Source of the DNA: Siphonodentalium dalli
Taxonomy: Eukaryota; Mollusca; Scaphopoda; Gadilida; Siphonodentaliidae
DNA: 64,000 nt
NCBI GenBank assembly: GCA_032622095.1
Contig: CP136066.1
Location: forward strand, 2,815,784 to 2,879,783
Direction: 5' to 3'
Position numbers and translations under genes: made by a program. Below, piece by piece: positions 1 through 10,660 of the stretch (positions are counted from its first letter, which is position 1; each line of letters begins with the position of its first letter). The notes beneath the pieces are model-generated. The model searched no databases and had not been told where the DNA came from. It saw only the letters and a program-made list of their open reading frames with translations.

Positions 1-735
1 CTGTCTCTAGAATTAAGTTAAACAATTTTACAATTGCATCAATCATCAAAGGAACGAGCGACTTCGTTGGAAACTTGGTCGGGTCCAATTGCCTTTCCGG
101 TTTTTAATTCTCGTGTAGCACCAAGTACTTCCTCTGTCGTGATGACATCATTATTAATAGATTGATTGGAAGATTAGTATATGACCGAAGGTAATCCACA
201 ATCTGGGTTATCAGGTTCCGGACAATAAAGTTTAGTGAAGAAATCAACTGATCTATCAGCATCAAGTTCATTTTGTTTCTGTCGCATTTTTGTTATGATT
301 TCCCAATATTGTTTTGGGTTGGTTGTCTCTAACGTATCTAGTATATAATATATATCTGCGTAAAATGCCCGTCATTTAGTCTTAAGCGACTGTTTGTATG
401 CTTTCCGTTTCACATGATATCGTGTTCTTAGGTTTGTTTCAAGTGGGTTCTTCCTCATATCGCTAATGATTTTCACGAGATCACGCTTAAGTTCCCTACA
501 ATGGCCATCGAACCACTTTCTTTTACGCGGTGTTCTCTTCCTCTTGACTACCCGACGTGAACATGCGTACATGTTCACGTCTTTTATTATTTGCATACGG
601 TCTTTGGTCGCATTTGTGGCACCGCAAACATCGTTTTATAGGTAGATAAGCGTTCTCGCATGGACGTATTATGCATGACGTCACGCAATTTATCATCACT
701 ATGATCTGCCCATTTAAGATGTGTTCTTATTCGGG
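1..735 (-). pseudogene. LINE ORF2 remnant: linker and start of reverse transcriptase
   Basis: Reading leftwards on the minus strand, this continues the LINE whose endonuclease lies at 743-1612. At about 596-372 there is an open, Lys/Arg-rich linker with a KWFDGHCRELKRD stretch, the kind of spacer found between endonuclease and reverse transcriptase in CR1/Jockey-type LINEs. Further left comes a QYWEIITKMRQKQNE segment, then a stop near position 178, then a segment around LKTGKAIGPDQVSNE, which matches the start of the RT domain (consensus LK.GKSPGPDGI.NE). A frame change follows and IVKLFNLILET, another RT-start motif, reads in a different frame up to position 1. The copy is therefore dead (stops and at least one frameshift) and its RT core lies outside the window. 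The exact LINE clade is not resolved. Confidence 0.75.
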
Positions 736-742
736 TATATGT

Positions 743-1612
743 TTATTTGTTTGATGATTGGCATCGTTCATTATCATATTTTAAGTGAAGAACTAATTGA
801 CAATGGTCAGAGAATTCCGTTGGAAGTTTAACGCAAAAGTGATCAACGGCACAAAGAAAACTCTCTGTTATAAGGATATAATCAACGACGCTCGCCCCAT
901 TATATTGATAGCTTGTGATATGACCAAGTCGATCGCCTGTAGATCGTCCATTAAGTATACGAATACCACTACTTTGGCACATAGTAATGAGCTGACGCCC
1001 AAAATAGTTTACACGACTATCCATACTGACTCTATTAGGGCACGTGTCTATTATATAATCAGCTGGGAGCGGCGTGTGCTGATCACTGTCAGATACCACG
1101 TGGTCTGGCAATTCACCTTTGCGTGCATTAAAATCCCCGCCGATAATTAAAAGTTCATTGTTCTTGTACCGAGCTAATGCCTTCTCGACACACTCAAACA
1201 TATCATCATCTTTATCTTTCGTCTTCCAAAAGCTAGAATTGCTGGGAGGAATGTACAATGATACAAATATTACTTTTGTCGATTGGTTATGTAATTTACC
1301 ATCGAACTCAACAATTAGTGCTACTCCGTTTACAGTGTAGACTTTTCGCATGTACTTTTTGAATTTTGAGAGGAAATAAAAGGCGATACCACCTTTTTTC
1401 TTGCCCTTGCCACGACTTAAATTTAGATTTTCGTAGCCTTCTAAATCAATTTCTGATGAATCTTGATGCCACGTTTCTATCAGAGTAATAAACTCATATA
1501 TCTCTATTTGGTGTCTAAATTCTGGATCTCTAATTTTTTTACGGATCCCTTGCACATTCCAGCTTGTATATCGTATTGTATTAGTTTGATCTGTTGTACT
1601 CATGTCTGACAT
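743..1612 (-). CDS. LINE retrotransposon endonuclease domain (EEP/APE-like), ORF2 N-terminus
   Basis: A 289-residue open stretch with an apurinic-endonuclease-like (endonuclease/exonuclease/phosphatase) fold, used by LINEs to nick target DNA before target-primed reverse transcription. The signature motifs appear in the right order: TSWNVQGI near residue 17, IETW near 45, GGDFNAR near 158, DYILI near 244 and SDHCQLVL near 267 (catalytic SDH). The start ATG at 1612 sits shortly before the first motif, as expected for ORF2. This domain is intact, but the coding continues leftwards only with stops and frameshifts, so the element as a whole is a fossil. No host function is implied. A domesticated EEP protein is unlikely because LINE linker and RT sequence follow directly. 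Confidence 0.9.
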   Translation of the reverse strand: MSDMSTTDQTNTIRYTSWNVQGIRKKIRDPEFRHQIEIYEFITLIETWHQDSSEIDLEGYENLNLSRGKGKKKGGIAFYFLSKFKKYMRKVYTVNGVALIVEFDGKLHNQSTKVIFVSLYIPPSNSSFWKTKDKDDDMFECVEKALARYKNNELLIIGGDFNARKGELPDHVVSDSDQHTPLPADYIIDTCPNRVSMDSRVNYFGRQLITMCQSSGIRILNGRSTGDRLGHITSYQYNGASVVDYILITESFLCAVDHFCVKLPTEFSDHCQLVLHLKYDNERCQSSNK

Positions 1613-4079
1613 AATTTCAATATACTAGCCATGGAGCTGGTAAGCCTTCCAATTCTCCCTAAAGTGTAATATTCACCTCAATTCACAATATAATAACATA
1701 CTAAATACAACAGTATGGCGAAACATCATGCATGGCAACAACATAATATACAGTGGGTGTAGTGTTTACTGCATGAAGATTTAGAGATATTATCCAAGGG
1801 GATAAGATTGTTTGTTTACTTATCTATGTATACATAGTCAAAGTGAAGGCTTGTTTTTCAAATAATAAGTATTGGTTTACACTAAATTATTGGCTTACAC
1901 TAAAGTGCATTATTGTATCGACTTTGGTTCAAATAGAGGTCGTTATAGATGATTGACTAACGAGCTGGTGATCGTCTTTTAATTGATATATGGTGCCACC
2001 AAGTGCGACTATGGAAGATAATTATCGCCAAGGCGTTCATTGATGTATCCACGTCGATACATAAAAAGTGACAACTTAAAGGGTCGATAGCGGATGTTAA
2101 ACAAGCAATTAAAGAGTTATTCGATTAGTATATATGTACCGTGACCCACAGCCCATCTTACTGTGGATTGCGCTGTGTCATGCCTACACAACCAACATGT
2201 AACTAATTAGTCCCTTTGATACAAGCTCTCAGTTCAGCTATCAAACTACCGAGTTCGGAAGCCATTACATTTTGGGAGTATTTCAAGTCACCCGCTGAGG
2301 GCTGGCGATTCGTCGCAGGTAGTGGGTGAGACCACCGACCACTCTGTTAGTGTTCAAATGAAACATAATTATAATGTTATACCCCAAATATAATAACATT
2401 ACAGTTAGGTCATGTACCATATACATGGTGCTCATGGAAATGTGTCGAACCTGTTTCAGGGTTAATTGACCTCAACATACATGTAACACAAATGCACAAT
2501 GTATGTTATATTCCACACGATAGTCTGGCCAGTGTGGCAGGTGTCAGCTCAATCATTTCATCTGCGGACGTCCCCGTACCGTATTAGAAGCCTTGACCAC
2601 ACGGCGAACTGAAAACATATATGCTTCACACATGACATGTAACTGCGGGTGTGGACACATGTTTGGGATGTTTCGATTCCAGAAATATGCGGAAATTTGC
2701 AAAACGTGCAGGAAGTGAGAATTGTCTTATTTGAGGACACCCTATCATATCTAAATGTTTGAAGACACCAAGCAATGAAGCTATATGCGCTGTATACTAA
2801 CCGAGAACGTGAACGGAAGGTAAATCTATGGCGCTCTAGATATATATGGTGACCTGTTTCCAGGAAGTCTAGGTCTTTTTACATAATCAAGCGGCTGATA
2901 AATAGGAATACTGAATTGGCTATGTATTGAATATACCCCACCCTAGTTTAAGCCACTAGCATACCACAGCCGTGCTGATGTAATTGCTCTCAATGTCAAC
3001 TGATGGTGTGGGCAGAGCGTTTTACGACAAGAAAATACAAAATGCGTATAGAAGCGTTGGTTTATGAAAGCCTTTAGAGTTTCACAAAAAGGTGGGTGGC
3101 AAACGATGAAGGCTGTCACTGTCTTGTACCCCAAACCCATTTAAACTCTTGAACACGCAATGAACCGAACTAAACTATATATGCTCTCAATATTAACTGA
3201 CTATGTTAACAAATGGTAATGCTATCGGGGACTATACAATTGATGTGAGTGACTTGGTTCCAGAAATCCTGGTGTCATTTAGGCAAAGTGGCTGGCTTAT
3301 ATTAAAAACCGAATGGTCTGTGTCTTGATAACCACCTGACCAAATTTGAAGTCAAGTATATGAAGAACTGAAATGATATATCCTCAATATGAAAGACATA
3401 TTATGTACTTTTCCTGGTGCGTGAAACTGATAAGTTAACATCCAGGCGATACGACAGCTGTAGGAATGTAACATCGCCGAAACTTTGAAGAAAATCGACT
3501 GCTCCACTCCATAGAAAACGCCGTCAGAACAACGATCAATTGTAAATATGTACTACCCGATTCGAAACGCTTATCTGGGCGATAAAATTACGAAAACGAT
3601 TTCGTCATCGAGATTCACTGTATTTAATTAATATATATAAGCATGACGGCCTGTGTTGTCAATTTGGATATACTATTTGTAAAAAAAAAAATACTACTTT
3701 GAGCAAGGTTATTCCCATTTCTATTTGATCACAATACCGGAGTGTTTCACATCACTTTAACTAAAGTGTTGACTAATGATAGCGTTATCACGCACTATGT
3801 ATTTGTTATGAATGGGTTCCCGATAGGCTGGGACACTTACAGGTTGAGTTTGTGCATTTAAATAGGTCCACACTGTGATGTCTTTATAATATTACTGTCA
3901 CTTTATTCGATGAATCTGTGAGGCGATCGTCTTACATTCAAAATGTATGAAAGGCCGAAATCGTTTAGTTTTGTTTAATTTTGTTCGGCATCCGCATCGC
4001 AAATGTGCGAGCGTATACATTATACCAGCAATAATACTGACATGGCATGTTCGACCGCAGTCATACAAAGTAGGTCTTC
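1613..4079. other. Intergenic, no gene recognised
   Basis: No credible coding region on either strand; the open stretches are short and lack start context or composition bias. Sequence at about 2700-3400 looks loosely self-similar (recurring 'tgaagac', 'tatatgctctcaat' and 'cctggtttccag'-like pieces), possibly an eroded tandem repeat of a few hundred bp. Confidence 0.5.
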
Positions 4080-4106
4080 TTTGTCAAGCACATTGGCAAA
4101 TAAACA

Positions 4107-4234
4107 TGAATTAGATACCAAATATTTCTAAATAGAAATTATATCTCAATTGTCTGCAATTGTCTCAATTGGCATGTAACATGAATTAGATACCAAATAT
4201 TTCTAAATAGAAATTATATCTCAATTGTCTGCAT
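4107..4234. repeat. Tandem duplication, about 73-bp period
   Basis: A block beginning ATGAATTAGATACCAAATAT and ending TCAATTGTCTGCA occurs twice in direct orientation, the copies identical by eye over about 55 bp and separated by a short AATTGTCTCAATTGG spacer. This is a recent local duplication 3' of the TRIM-like gene. Confidence 0.85.
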
Positions 4235-4313
4235 GAGCAAACACTACCCGCTTCTCGTAAATCAACTACCCGTACGCATGTTCAAAGGCAGTTATATAGT
4301 TATATACACCTGT

Positions 4314-4319
4314 TTTATT
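4314..4319 (-). terminator. Candidate poly(A) signal of the TRIM-like gene
   Basis: TTTATT on the plus strand, AATAAA on the minus strand, about 130 bp beyond the stop codon at 4446. It is the nearest canonical signal seen by eye, but its use is not proven. Confidence 0.4.
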
Positions 4320-4445
4320 TTGTTTACATATGGAGTATGGTAATAACCAGACTGTAAGCATGAAAGTCCCAACACAATACAAACAAATAGCGGCGCGTGC
4401 GCAATACACATAGATATACCATGCAATGTATCTGTTTAACGGTTG

Positions 4446-5930
4446 TTACGCCTTTCTTTTGTACATAGCGATCACGGTACTGCTGCATGGGTGGGACAGT
4501 ATCGCCATTTGTTTACTCTTCTCGTTGTAAGTTATGTCTTTAATTTGTCGCAATCCAGTCAAAAGAGTTTCTTTGTAGTTACCATCGGTGTCATAATGTT
4601 TGACGCTGCTAAGATCGTCGCTGCTTAAATACATGTTGGAGCTGTGTACGCAAGCACCCACTAACGAGACATCTGTCCACTCAAGGTTTTTCAGTAGGTG
4701 TTGTAAATCCTTTGACAAAATAACTACTTTGACGCGTAAGTTCTGTAAACTCGCCATGAAAATCACCCGGTCTTCTGCTGGTGGCACGGAAATATGTGTG
4801 ACTGTATATCCCCCAAACGTATATGGCGAGGCAACCCTTTCTACACCGGCATGGTTCATCTTGGTAATCGCACTCGATGATTTATCGTATACGACTATGT
4901 CGGGATAAATGTATCTCGATATCAATAAATCAAACGAATGAACTGCGTTCCCGACTGGAACTGTGTGTACTCTTTGAAAGCGATCACTCTTTAGCAGATA
5001 AATTATTATCGTTGTTTCTGATGGCACAAACACGAATGTGCTTTTAACACGAATAACTGTTACAGGTATCGTATACTTCGATCTAGGACCAGAACGCATG
5101 ATACAATGCATCATACAATACATCAGCTGCCCATCAGAGTCCATGCGAACAAGCATGTCGTCTTTCGTCAGCATGACGATGTCAGATTGTTCCACGTGGC
5201 TGATATAAGTCATCGCTGCGATTTGATCGCTAAAACAGAATTCCTTATCCACTTTTCCCTTACCATAACCCCAACTTGCCGCTTCAGCAATATGGGCGGT
5301 TTTACCACCTGCCGTCAGTATGACGACGGCCGAGTTCTCCATAGCAACGATTTTTCCAGAAAATCTATCATCCAAGTTTTGCTTTGTAAATTCTTTTACT
5401 TTAAATAATTTTGAAATGGTTTGTTTCATCGGAGCTGATGTATTCGACACAGCGGCACCCTCCTGTGCGCATTCACTCACGCTTAAACCATCAAGTATAC
5501 ATGTTATCTTAGCAATGTCGTTCAGGCAACCGGCAAATGTAAGTCTTATATCTGGATTCTTAACATTCATTTCACTAACACTTGCAAGGACATGCTCTCC
5601 GCACCCAGCTGTCTCTAGAATGTCCACCTTTCGCATGTACAGCTCCGATAAGATGTTATTACTGTTGCTTCGTTCTTGGTCACCTGTATTACGTGGGACG
5701 TTTTTTCCAATGCTCGTTTTAATTTCCTGTATCGCTTCCACCATGTTGTTAGCCTGCTCCTCGGCTTCTCGCAGTTTCTCGCTTTGGTCAGCTGTTCTCG
5801 CCTCTATAGCGCGACACGCCCTGTTCTCACATTGTTTTATGGATTTTATCATGGAATCGTAGAACGTTTTGACGCTGGCTAGACTGTCGTTTCCCACTTG
5901 ATCTAAATCGCGTCGCTTAGCAGTGATGAC
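4446..5930 (-). CDS. TRIM-like protein, last coding exon: coiled coil plus C-terminal beta-propeller-like region
   Basis: Second coding exon of a minus-strand gene. A strong acceptor (pyrimidine-rich tract ending CTACAG) precedes GTC at 5930, and the frame is open for 494 codons to the stop at 4446. Residues 1 to about 85 of this exon (AKRRDLDQV, then a charged Glu/Lys/Gln-rich stretch) continue the coiled coil begun in the upstream exon. A linker of about 100 residues follows, then about 280 residues of alternating beta-strand-like hydrophobic stretches with repeated 'Y.DTDG'/'HVEQSDIVML'-type blades, as in the NHL/WD-like propellers at the C-terminus of many lophotrochozoan TRIM-like proteins. 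Known TRIM family members are often E3 ubiquitin ligases or scaffolds, frequently in innate immunity. No RING is seen here, so a ligase role is not supported. Exon 1 plus this exon give 568 residues. Ends with a basic KRKA. Confidence 0.8.
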   Translation of the reverse strand, partial: VITAKRRDLDQVGNDSLASVKTFYDSMIKSIKQCENRACRAIEARTADQSEKLREAEEQANNMVEAIQEIKTSIGKNVPRNTGDQERSNSNNILSELYMRKVDILETAGCGEHVLASVSEMNVKNPDIRLTFAGCLNDIAKITCILDGLSVSECAQEGAAVSNTSAPMKQTISKLFKVKEFTKQNLDDRFSGKIVAMENSAVVILTAGGKTAHIAEAASWGYGKGKVDKEFCFSDQIAAMTYISHVEQSDIVMLTKDDMLVRMDSDGQLMYCMMHCIMRSGPRSKYTIPVTVIRVKSTFVFVPSETTIIIYLLKSDRFQRVHTVPVGNAVHSFDLLISRYIYPDIVVYDKSSSAITKMNHAGVERVASPYTFGGYTVTHISVPPAEDRVIFMASLQNLRVKVVILSKDLQHLLKNLEWTDVSLVGACVHSSNMYLSSDDLSSVKHYDTDGNYKETLLTGLRQIKDITYNEKSKQMAILSHPCSSTVIAMYKRKA

Positions 5931-6559
5931 CTGTAGATAGAATGAATATGAATTATGATGAGGTTTAAGAAGTTACGCTCTCTCTCTTCTTAATATCACG
6001 GTCTTTTTCTCCCTAATAATAATAAGTACAAACAACTAAATAGGTTTGCACTTTGAAACCGTTATGTAAACGTTGCTAATACAGTGTCATTATTGATCAA
6101 CGTACAATTATCTACCCAAGTTTAAACACAAATGTACGGTAAACACTGGAAAAGGTCAAGGCATTTGCAACGTTTCTGCCCAATAATGCGTCCCGAATAA
6201 AGTAGTACATACTGACATGTGTGCGCAGTTCATCTCGTTTTCTGACAATGTACAATCGAAATGTTTGGAATTTTCGACAAGCTTAGTTCGTTTGAATACT
6301 AGTTGGTTTGCTTTATTCATTGGAATAAGTCCACATTGTGATGTCTTTAGAATATTATTGTCAGTTTAAACAATGTCTTTGTGTGAGGCGATCGTCTGAA
6401 AATTATATTTAGATTAAAAATTACTGAAATAGTTTTGCTAGCATACATGTAACAATGGTTCAGCTGCAACATGATATTTGTCTGAGATTTGATTTCGACC
6501 TTAATGGAACTTAAGATTAGAACTGCGTCCTGTTATTAATTTCAGGTGAATTTTCCAAA

Positions 6560-6720
6560 TGTCCCTACGGAAGTTTATATCCGAATGTTTCTGGTAGTTT
6601 CAATAGGTGTGTCACTATATAGTTTATGTCCGAGGGTTTCTGGTAAATCCAATAGGTGTGTCACTACATATGAAGGTACATGTCCGAATGGTTATTGTAC
6701 ATCCAATAGGTGTGTCGCAT
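6560..6720. repeat. Imperfect three-copy repeat, about 60 bp
   Basis: Three successive segments each contain 'tgtccgaatgtttctggta' variants followed by CAATAGGTGTGTCAC. They lie in the TRIM-like intron beside the larger minisatellite. Confidence 0.65.
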
Positions 6721-6800
6721 AATAATAATAATACAACATAACAATTTGATGCCATTAAAGCTGCACACCGGCCTTGTCGTTCAATCCTGAATTCCGGACA

Positions 6801-7531
6801 TATGATCCCCGAGTACCAGTTAACAGAGGGGCATGAATCCTGAGTACCAGTTAACAGAGGAGCATGAATCCCGAGTGCCAGTTAACAGAGGGGCATGAAT
6901 CCCGAGTACCAGTTAACAGAGGGGCATGAATCCCGAGTACCAGTTAACAGAGGGGCATGACTCCCGAGTACCAGTTAGCAGAGGTGTATGAATCCCGAGT
7001 ACCAGTTAACAGAGGGAATGAATCCCGAGTACAAGTTAACAGAGGGCATTAATCCCGAGTACCAGTTAACAGAGAGCATGCATCCCGAGTACCAGTTAAC
7101 AGAGGGCATGCATCCCGAGTACCAGTTAACAGAGGGCATGCATCCCGAGTACCAGTTAACAGAGGAGCATGAATCCCGAGTGCCAGTTAACAGAGGGCAT
7201 GAATCCCGAGTGCCAGTTAACAGAGGGGTATGAATCCCGAGTACCAGTTAACAGAGGGCATGAATCCCGAGTACCAGTTAACAGAGGGGTATGAATCCCG
7301 AGTGCCAGTTAACAGAGGGCATGAATCCCGAGTGCCAGTTAACAGAGGGCATGAATCCCGAGTGCCAGTTAACAGAGGGCATGCATCCCGAGTGCCAGTT
7401 AACAGAGGGCATGAATCCCGAGCACCAGTTAACAGAGGGCATGAATCCCGGGTACCAGTTAACAGAGGAGCATGAATCCCGAGTACCAGTTAACAGAGGG
7501 GCATGAATTCCGAGTACCAGTTAATAGAGGG
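6801..7531. repeat. Minisatellite, 30-31-bp unit, 24 copies
   Basis: Unit core CCCGAGTACCAGTTAACAGA followed by GGGGCATGAAT. Counting the GTTAACAGA core (with two variants, GTTAGCAGA and GTTAATAGA) gives 24 copies. Variants at two or three fixed positions (TAC/TGC, GAAT/GCAT) are spread in runs, as expected from unequal exchange. Most units are 30 or 31 bp, so plus-strand reading frames open in short blocks coding a repeated MNPEYQLTEG decapeptide. The array lies only about 75 bp inside the intron from the donor site of the TRIM-like gene. Confidence 0.97.
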
Positions 7532-7605
7532 ATATGAGTCATGCTTATAAATTCAAAATCATACTTTCCCTGCGTACCATAATGGGGGTCACCTATTTTA
7601 CAAAC

Positions 7606-7827
7606 CTTCTGCTCCTCCAGAATCTTTTGCATGACGTCGTCCATGGTTTGTGCTGCTGAGCTGATTTCGTCTCTTAGTCTGCTTTCCGCTTGTTCTGTTC
7701 CAATAATATCACACGACGCCGATATCTTCGCATGGCAGACTGAACAGCATGACTTATTGTGTAGGAAGCAGAACGAATCGAATTCTCCCTTATGCAGATT
7801 GCACTGGTTCCTAGCAAAGGAGGACAT
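7606..7827 (-). CDS. TRIM-like protein, first visible coding exon: B-box zinc finger and start of coiled coil
   Basis: Codes 74 residues from ATG at 7827 (MSSFARNQ...). Residues 9-32 form a B-box type 2 pattern: C-x2-H, seven residues, C, seven residues, C-x2-C (CNLH ... C ... CSVC), with a further Cys eight residues later. The His normally found five residues after the last CxxC is Ser here, so the zinc site may be altered. From about residue 38 the sequence is helical and charged (QAESRLRDEISSAAQTMDD), the start of a coiled coil that continues in the next exon. The start was chosen because a good acceptor (TTTTACTTACAG, ending at 7838) lies 10 bp upstream, so the in-frame ATG at 7893 is probably intronic. 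A RING could be on an upstream exon but none was found. Confidence 0.75.
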
Positions 7828-7837
7828 CGTGTATGCT

Positions 7838-8841
7838 CTGTAAGTAAAATGATCAGGGATGTGACCACAATAGAAGTGAAGAGAATAAACCATTTAATTG
7901 CAGCTCTCCAGTGGGGCAGCGAGGTGACAACACAGGCCGTATTCAGTGTATAAACCGTACAAACACATACTCGGAATTATCTTTCGACTTGGCCAGACAA
8001 AGCAAGTGTTCAGGCCAGATAGACGGTTTCCCCAACATATATAAACGTACGTATATATTGTACATACACACTTGCCGACCGAAAGCGGTCTCAATTTGAG
8101 CGGATGACTCTTTTTTATAGATAAGAATAGCCTTTGATCACTTCAGAAATTAATTTTCTTGCAAACAAATCCCTCTTCCAATGTCATTTTAACACAAATA
8201 CAGCATCTGTCGGAAATGCCACTATATTGCAACGGAAACCCCGTTATGTTGATATTGACATTACCTTGGCCCGGGTGGATTCGCAATATGAACGTAGATA
8301 CTATTTACACCCATGCAGTTCGTCGGTCTCTAACGCATAGTTGTTTAGGTGCTGATCACTAGTTGTCGATAATATGTACGTCAAGTTGTGATGATGGGAT
8401 TTGTGTGCAGAGACAAAACCATGAATTAGGTTCCCACATTAGATATGTTCCACCTACCGATGGTCATTATTAACAATCGCGGATCACACCCAATATGTCA
8501 GTCCAACAAAGTGATATCACCATAGATTTATTGAAGGCAAACAACCCGGTCACTCGAAGGATATGTTTCTCACCGAATGCGACAAGAAAATTCAGCCACA
8601 TTTCAAGAAACTGACTGCACGATAGACCGCTTATCAATTGAACAGCCCACTTTCAGTTAGAAATAGGCCGAGGCCTGCGTAGATGTTAATGTATATCGAT
8701 GCAATATGGCCCACTACAATATTAGTTAAATATATCTGTGATATTTATTAAATTTGTGTCAGATTTGACACCATATTGCTAACAATTGTACGTGTTATAT
8801 ATGTACCGGAACCACAACATAATTAGATCAGACCAATGAGG
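7838..8841. other. Upstream of the TRIM-like gene; no coding sequence recognised
   Basis: Likely contains the upstream intron, a 5' non-coding exon and the promoter of the minus-strand TRIM-like gene, but none can be placed. Open stretches on both strands overlap each other and show no family resemblance. No RING-like Cys/His pattern was seen. Confidence 0.35.
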
Positions 8842-8854
8842 CCCTACACTGACA

Positions 8855-8985
8855 ATATATTCGGTTTTTATTGGTATTGATCAATACCCAATCTGATTCC
8901 CTTGGTTTTGATCAAAACCAAATCTGAATCCCTTGGTTTTGAGGACATGTTCAATACCATATATTGGTTTTGACTGATAGTCTTC
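8855..8985. repeat. Left subterminal palindromes of copy A
   Basis: Contains TTGGTATTGATCAATACC, TTGGTTTTGATCAAAACC and degenerate half-sites within 130 bp of the left end. The same palindrome fills the right end at 16860-17165, as expected of subterminal protein-binding sites. Confidence 0.8.
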
Positions 8986-9519
8986 AAGAGTTATCGTTAC
9001 TGTTTCCGTGTAACACATGGCCAGACTGGCAGTCGCCATTTAATTTCGAAGCGACTGAAACACATTCTAGTGTTAAAATCACAGCAAATAACTTAGACTG
9101 GTTCAATGGGTGATCACAGATATGTTTCCCGACGGCCGGACAATCTTATCTTCGGGAATCTTGACATGTATGTATCTACTAACTATTAATTATAGGATGC
9201 TTTCAGTTTCGACTTCAACTTTACACGAAATCTTCACACGTATTTTGTATCAGCACACAAGCTCATATATGGGCACCAACACGATAGAGAAGTGATAGAA
9301 CATTTCAAACTCAACAAATAAGATTATGCCTTTGTCAATGGATAACTTGAAGACATAACAAATTTTCATCAAAAAGACTTCAAGTTGAAAAAGAAATTTC
9401 TCAGTATATTTGATTAACATTTGTCATGCTGTTTGAAATTGGTCATGTCCACATCAACTTATCAGGTTTAGAACTTTAGGTCATGTATATGGAATGGCAT
9501 GTACTTTTACATTTATTAC

Positions 9520-10170
9520 TTATTTACGCTTAAGCCTAAATCACTTACACGTAAATGCAAATTATTTATGCTTAAATGCAATTGATTTATGCTTTAGCAC
9601 AAAAGGATCATAATGTTCATATTTATGCTTATGTGCAAATAAGAAGTAAATATTAAAACCATGTCCCATATTGTATGGGAGTTCGTATTCACATTTAATA
9701 GCCAATTACGCTTAAGCGTAATGCATTAAGCCTTTATGCTTGAGCGTAATTCAGATTTCCATTATGCTTTTCAAAGCATAATCTATTACACTTAAGCGTA
9801 AAGCCATTACGCTTAAGCGTAAAGCCATTATGCTTAAGCGTAAAGCCATTACGCTTAAGCGTAATGTCGTTATAAATATATGCTTAAGCGCAATGTCATT
9901 ACGCTTAAGCGTAATTCATATTCCATATATATGTGAAAACTCCCCTTAAGCTGAAATGGATGCAGCCAATTCCTGATGCTAGTAACTTTTGACAAATATC
10001 TAGCTTAGATGATATCATTATATGTAAGGTAATAATGCTATGAACATCTATTATGCTTAAGCGTAATGGCAGTGCGCTTAAGTGTAAATTTCAATTTTCA
10101 GTGCTTTATGACTAATTGTATTCTCTCTATATTAAATATATTTTGAGCCCTGAATATGCTTAAGCATAAT
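9520..10170. repeat. Iterated TTACGCTTAAGCGTAA palindromes
   Basis: A dozen or more full or partial copies of the 16-bp perfect palindrome TTACGCTTAAGCGTAA and variants (TTATGCTTAAGCGTAA, GCTTAAGTGTAA). Densest at 9700-9920 and absent outside the two giant elements; copy B has the matching zone at 20390-20960. Confidence 0.9.
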
Positions 10171-10239
10171 TAGCTATTAAATGTGAATTTGGCCTCCCAT
10201 ACCAATATGGGTGAACCTCTTTGAAAATCAATCTTTATT

Positions 10240-10660
10240 TAGACCGATCTGTCTATATTTGTTGGCCAATCAGTCTAAACAGATTGAATGTTGACAATTT
10301 GCCAATATATAAGACATAAAATTTTCAACAACAAAAATCTTAAAGTTGAAAAAAGACATTTGACAGTTTATTTGATAAAAAGTTGTCATTCCGTTTGAAA
10401 ATTATCATGATTCATGGCAATTTATCAGGTATAGGTGAATAGGTGTATGGGAGGCCATCCACAAATTACTTACACTTTAGAAGCGAAAAATTATTGATCA
10501 TATTTATGCTCAAGCGCAAATAAGGTACACATGTTAAAATCGCATCCCATATGGGTGAACCACCCAATGTTCTTTATTAGACCGATCGGTCAAAATAGTC
10601 TAGACCAATCTGTCTAAATTCTTCCTGTCAGTACCTTCTCTGACACCGGTCTAACTAAAT
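10240..10660. repeat. GACCGATCGGTC-type palindrome zone
   Basis: Recurrent TAGACCGATCTGTCTA, AGACCGATCGGTC, AGTCTAAACAGATT and TAGACCAATCTGTCTA motifs, all variants of a palindrome built on TAGAC...GTCTA. Matched at 21040-21420 in copy B. Confidence 0.75.

Larger units (their letters stand above)
5931..7605 (-). other. Intron of the TRIM-like gene, containing a minisatellite
   Basis: Inferred from matching splice signals: donor AAG|GTTTGT at 7606/7605 and acceptor CTACAG|GTC at 5931/5930. Joining them is phase 0 and makes one uninterrupted coiled coil (EEQK then VITAKRRDLDQ). The intron holds the 30-bp minisatellite and, at 6560-6720, a weaker three-copy repeat around CCAATAGGTGTGTCAC. Confidence 0.75.

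Noticed and set aside
6988-7506. Plus-strand decapeptide-repeat ORFs (MNPEYQLTEG) as a repetitive protein
   Set aside because: Units switch between 30 and 31 bp so the frame breaks repeatedly, and the array lies within the intron of a better-supported minus-strand gene.
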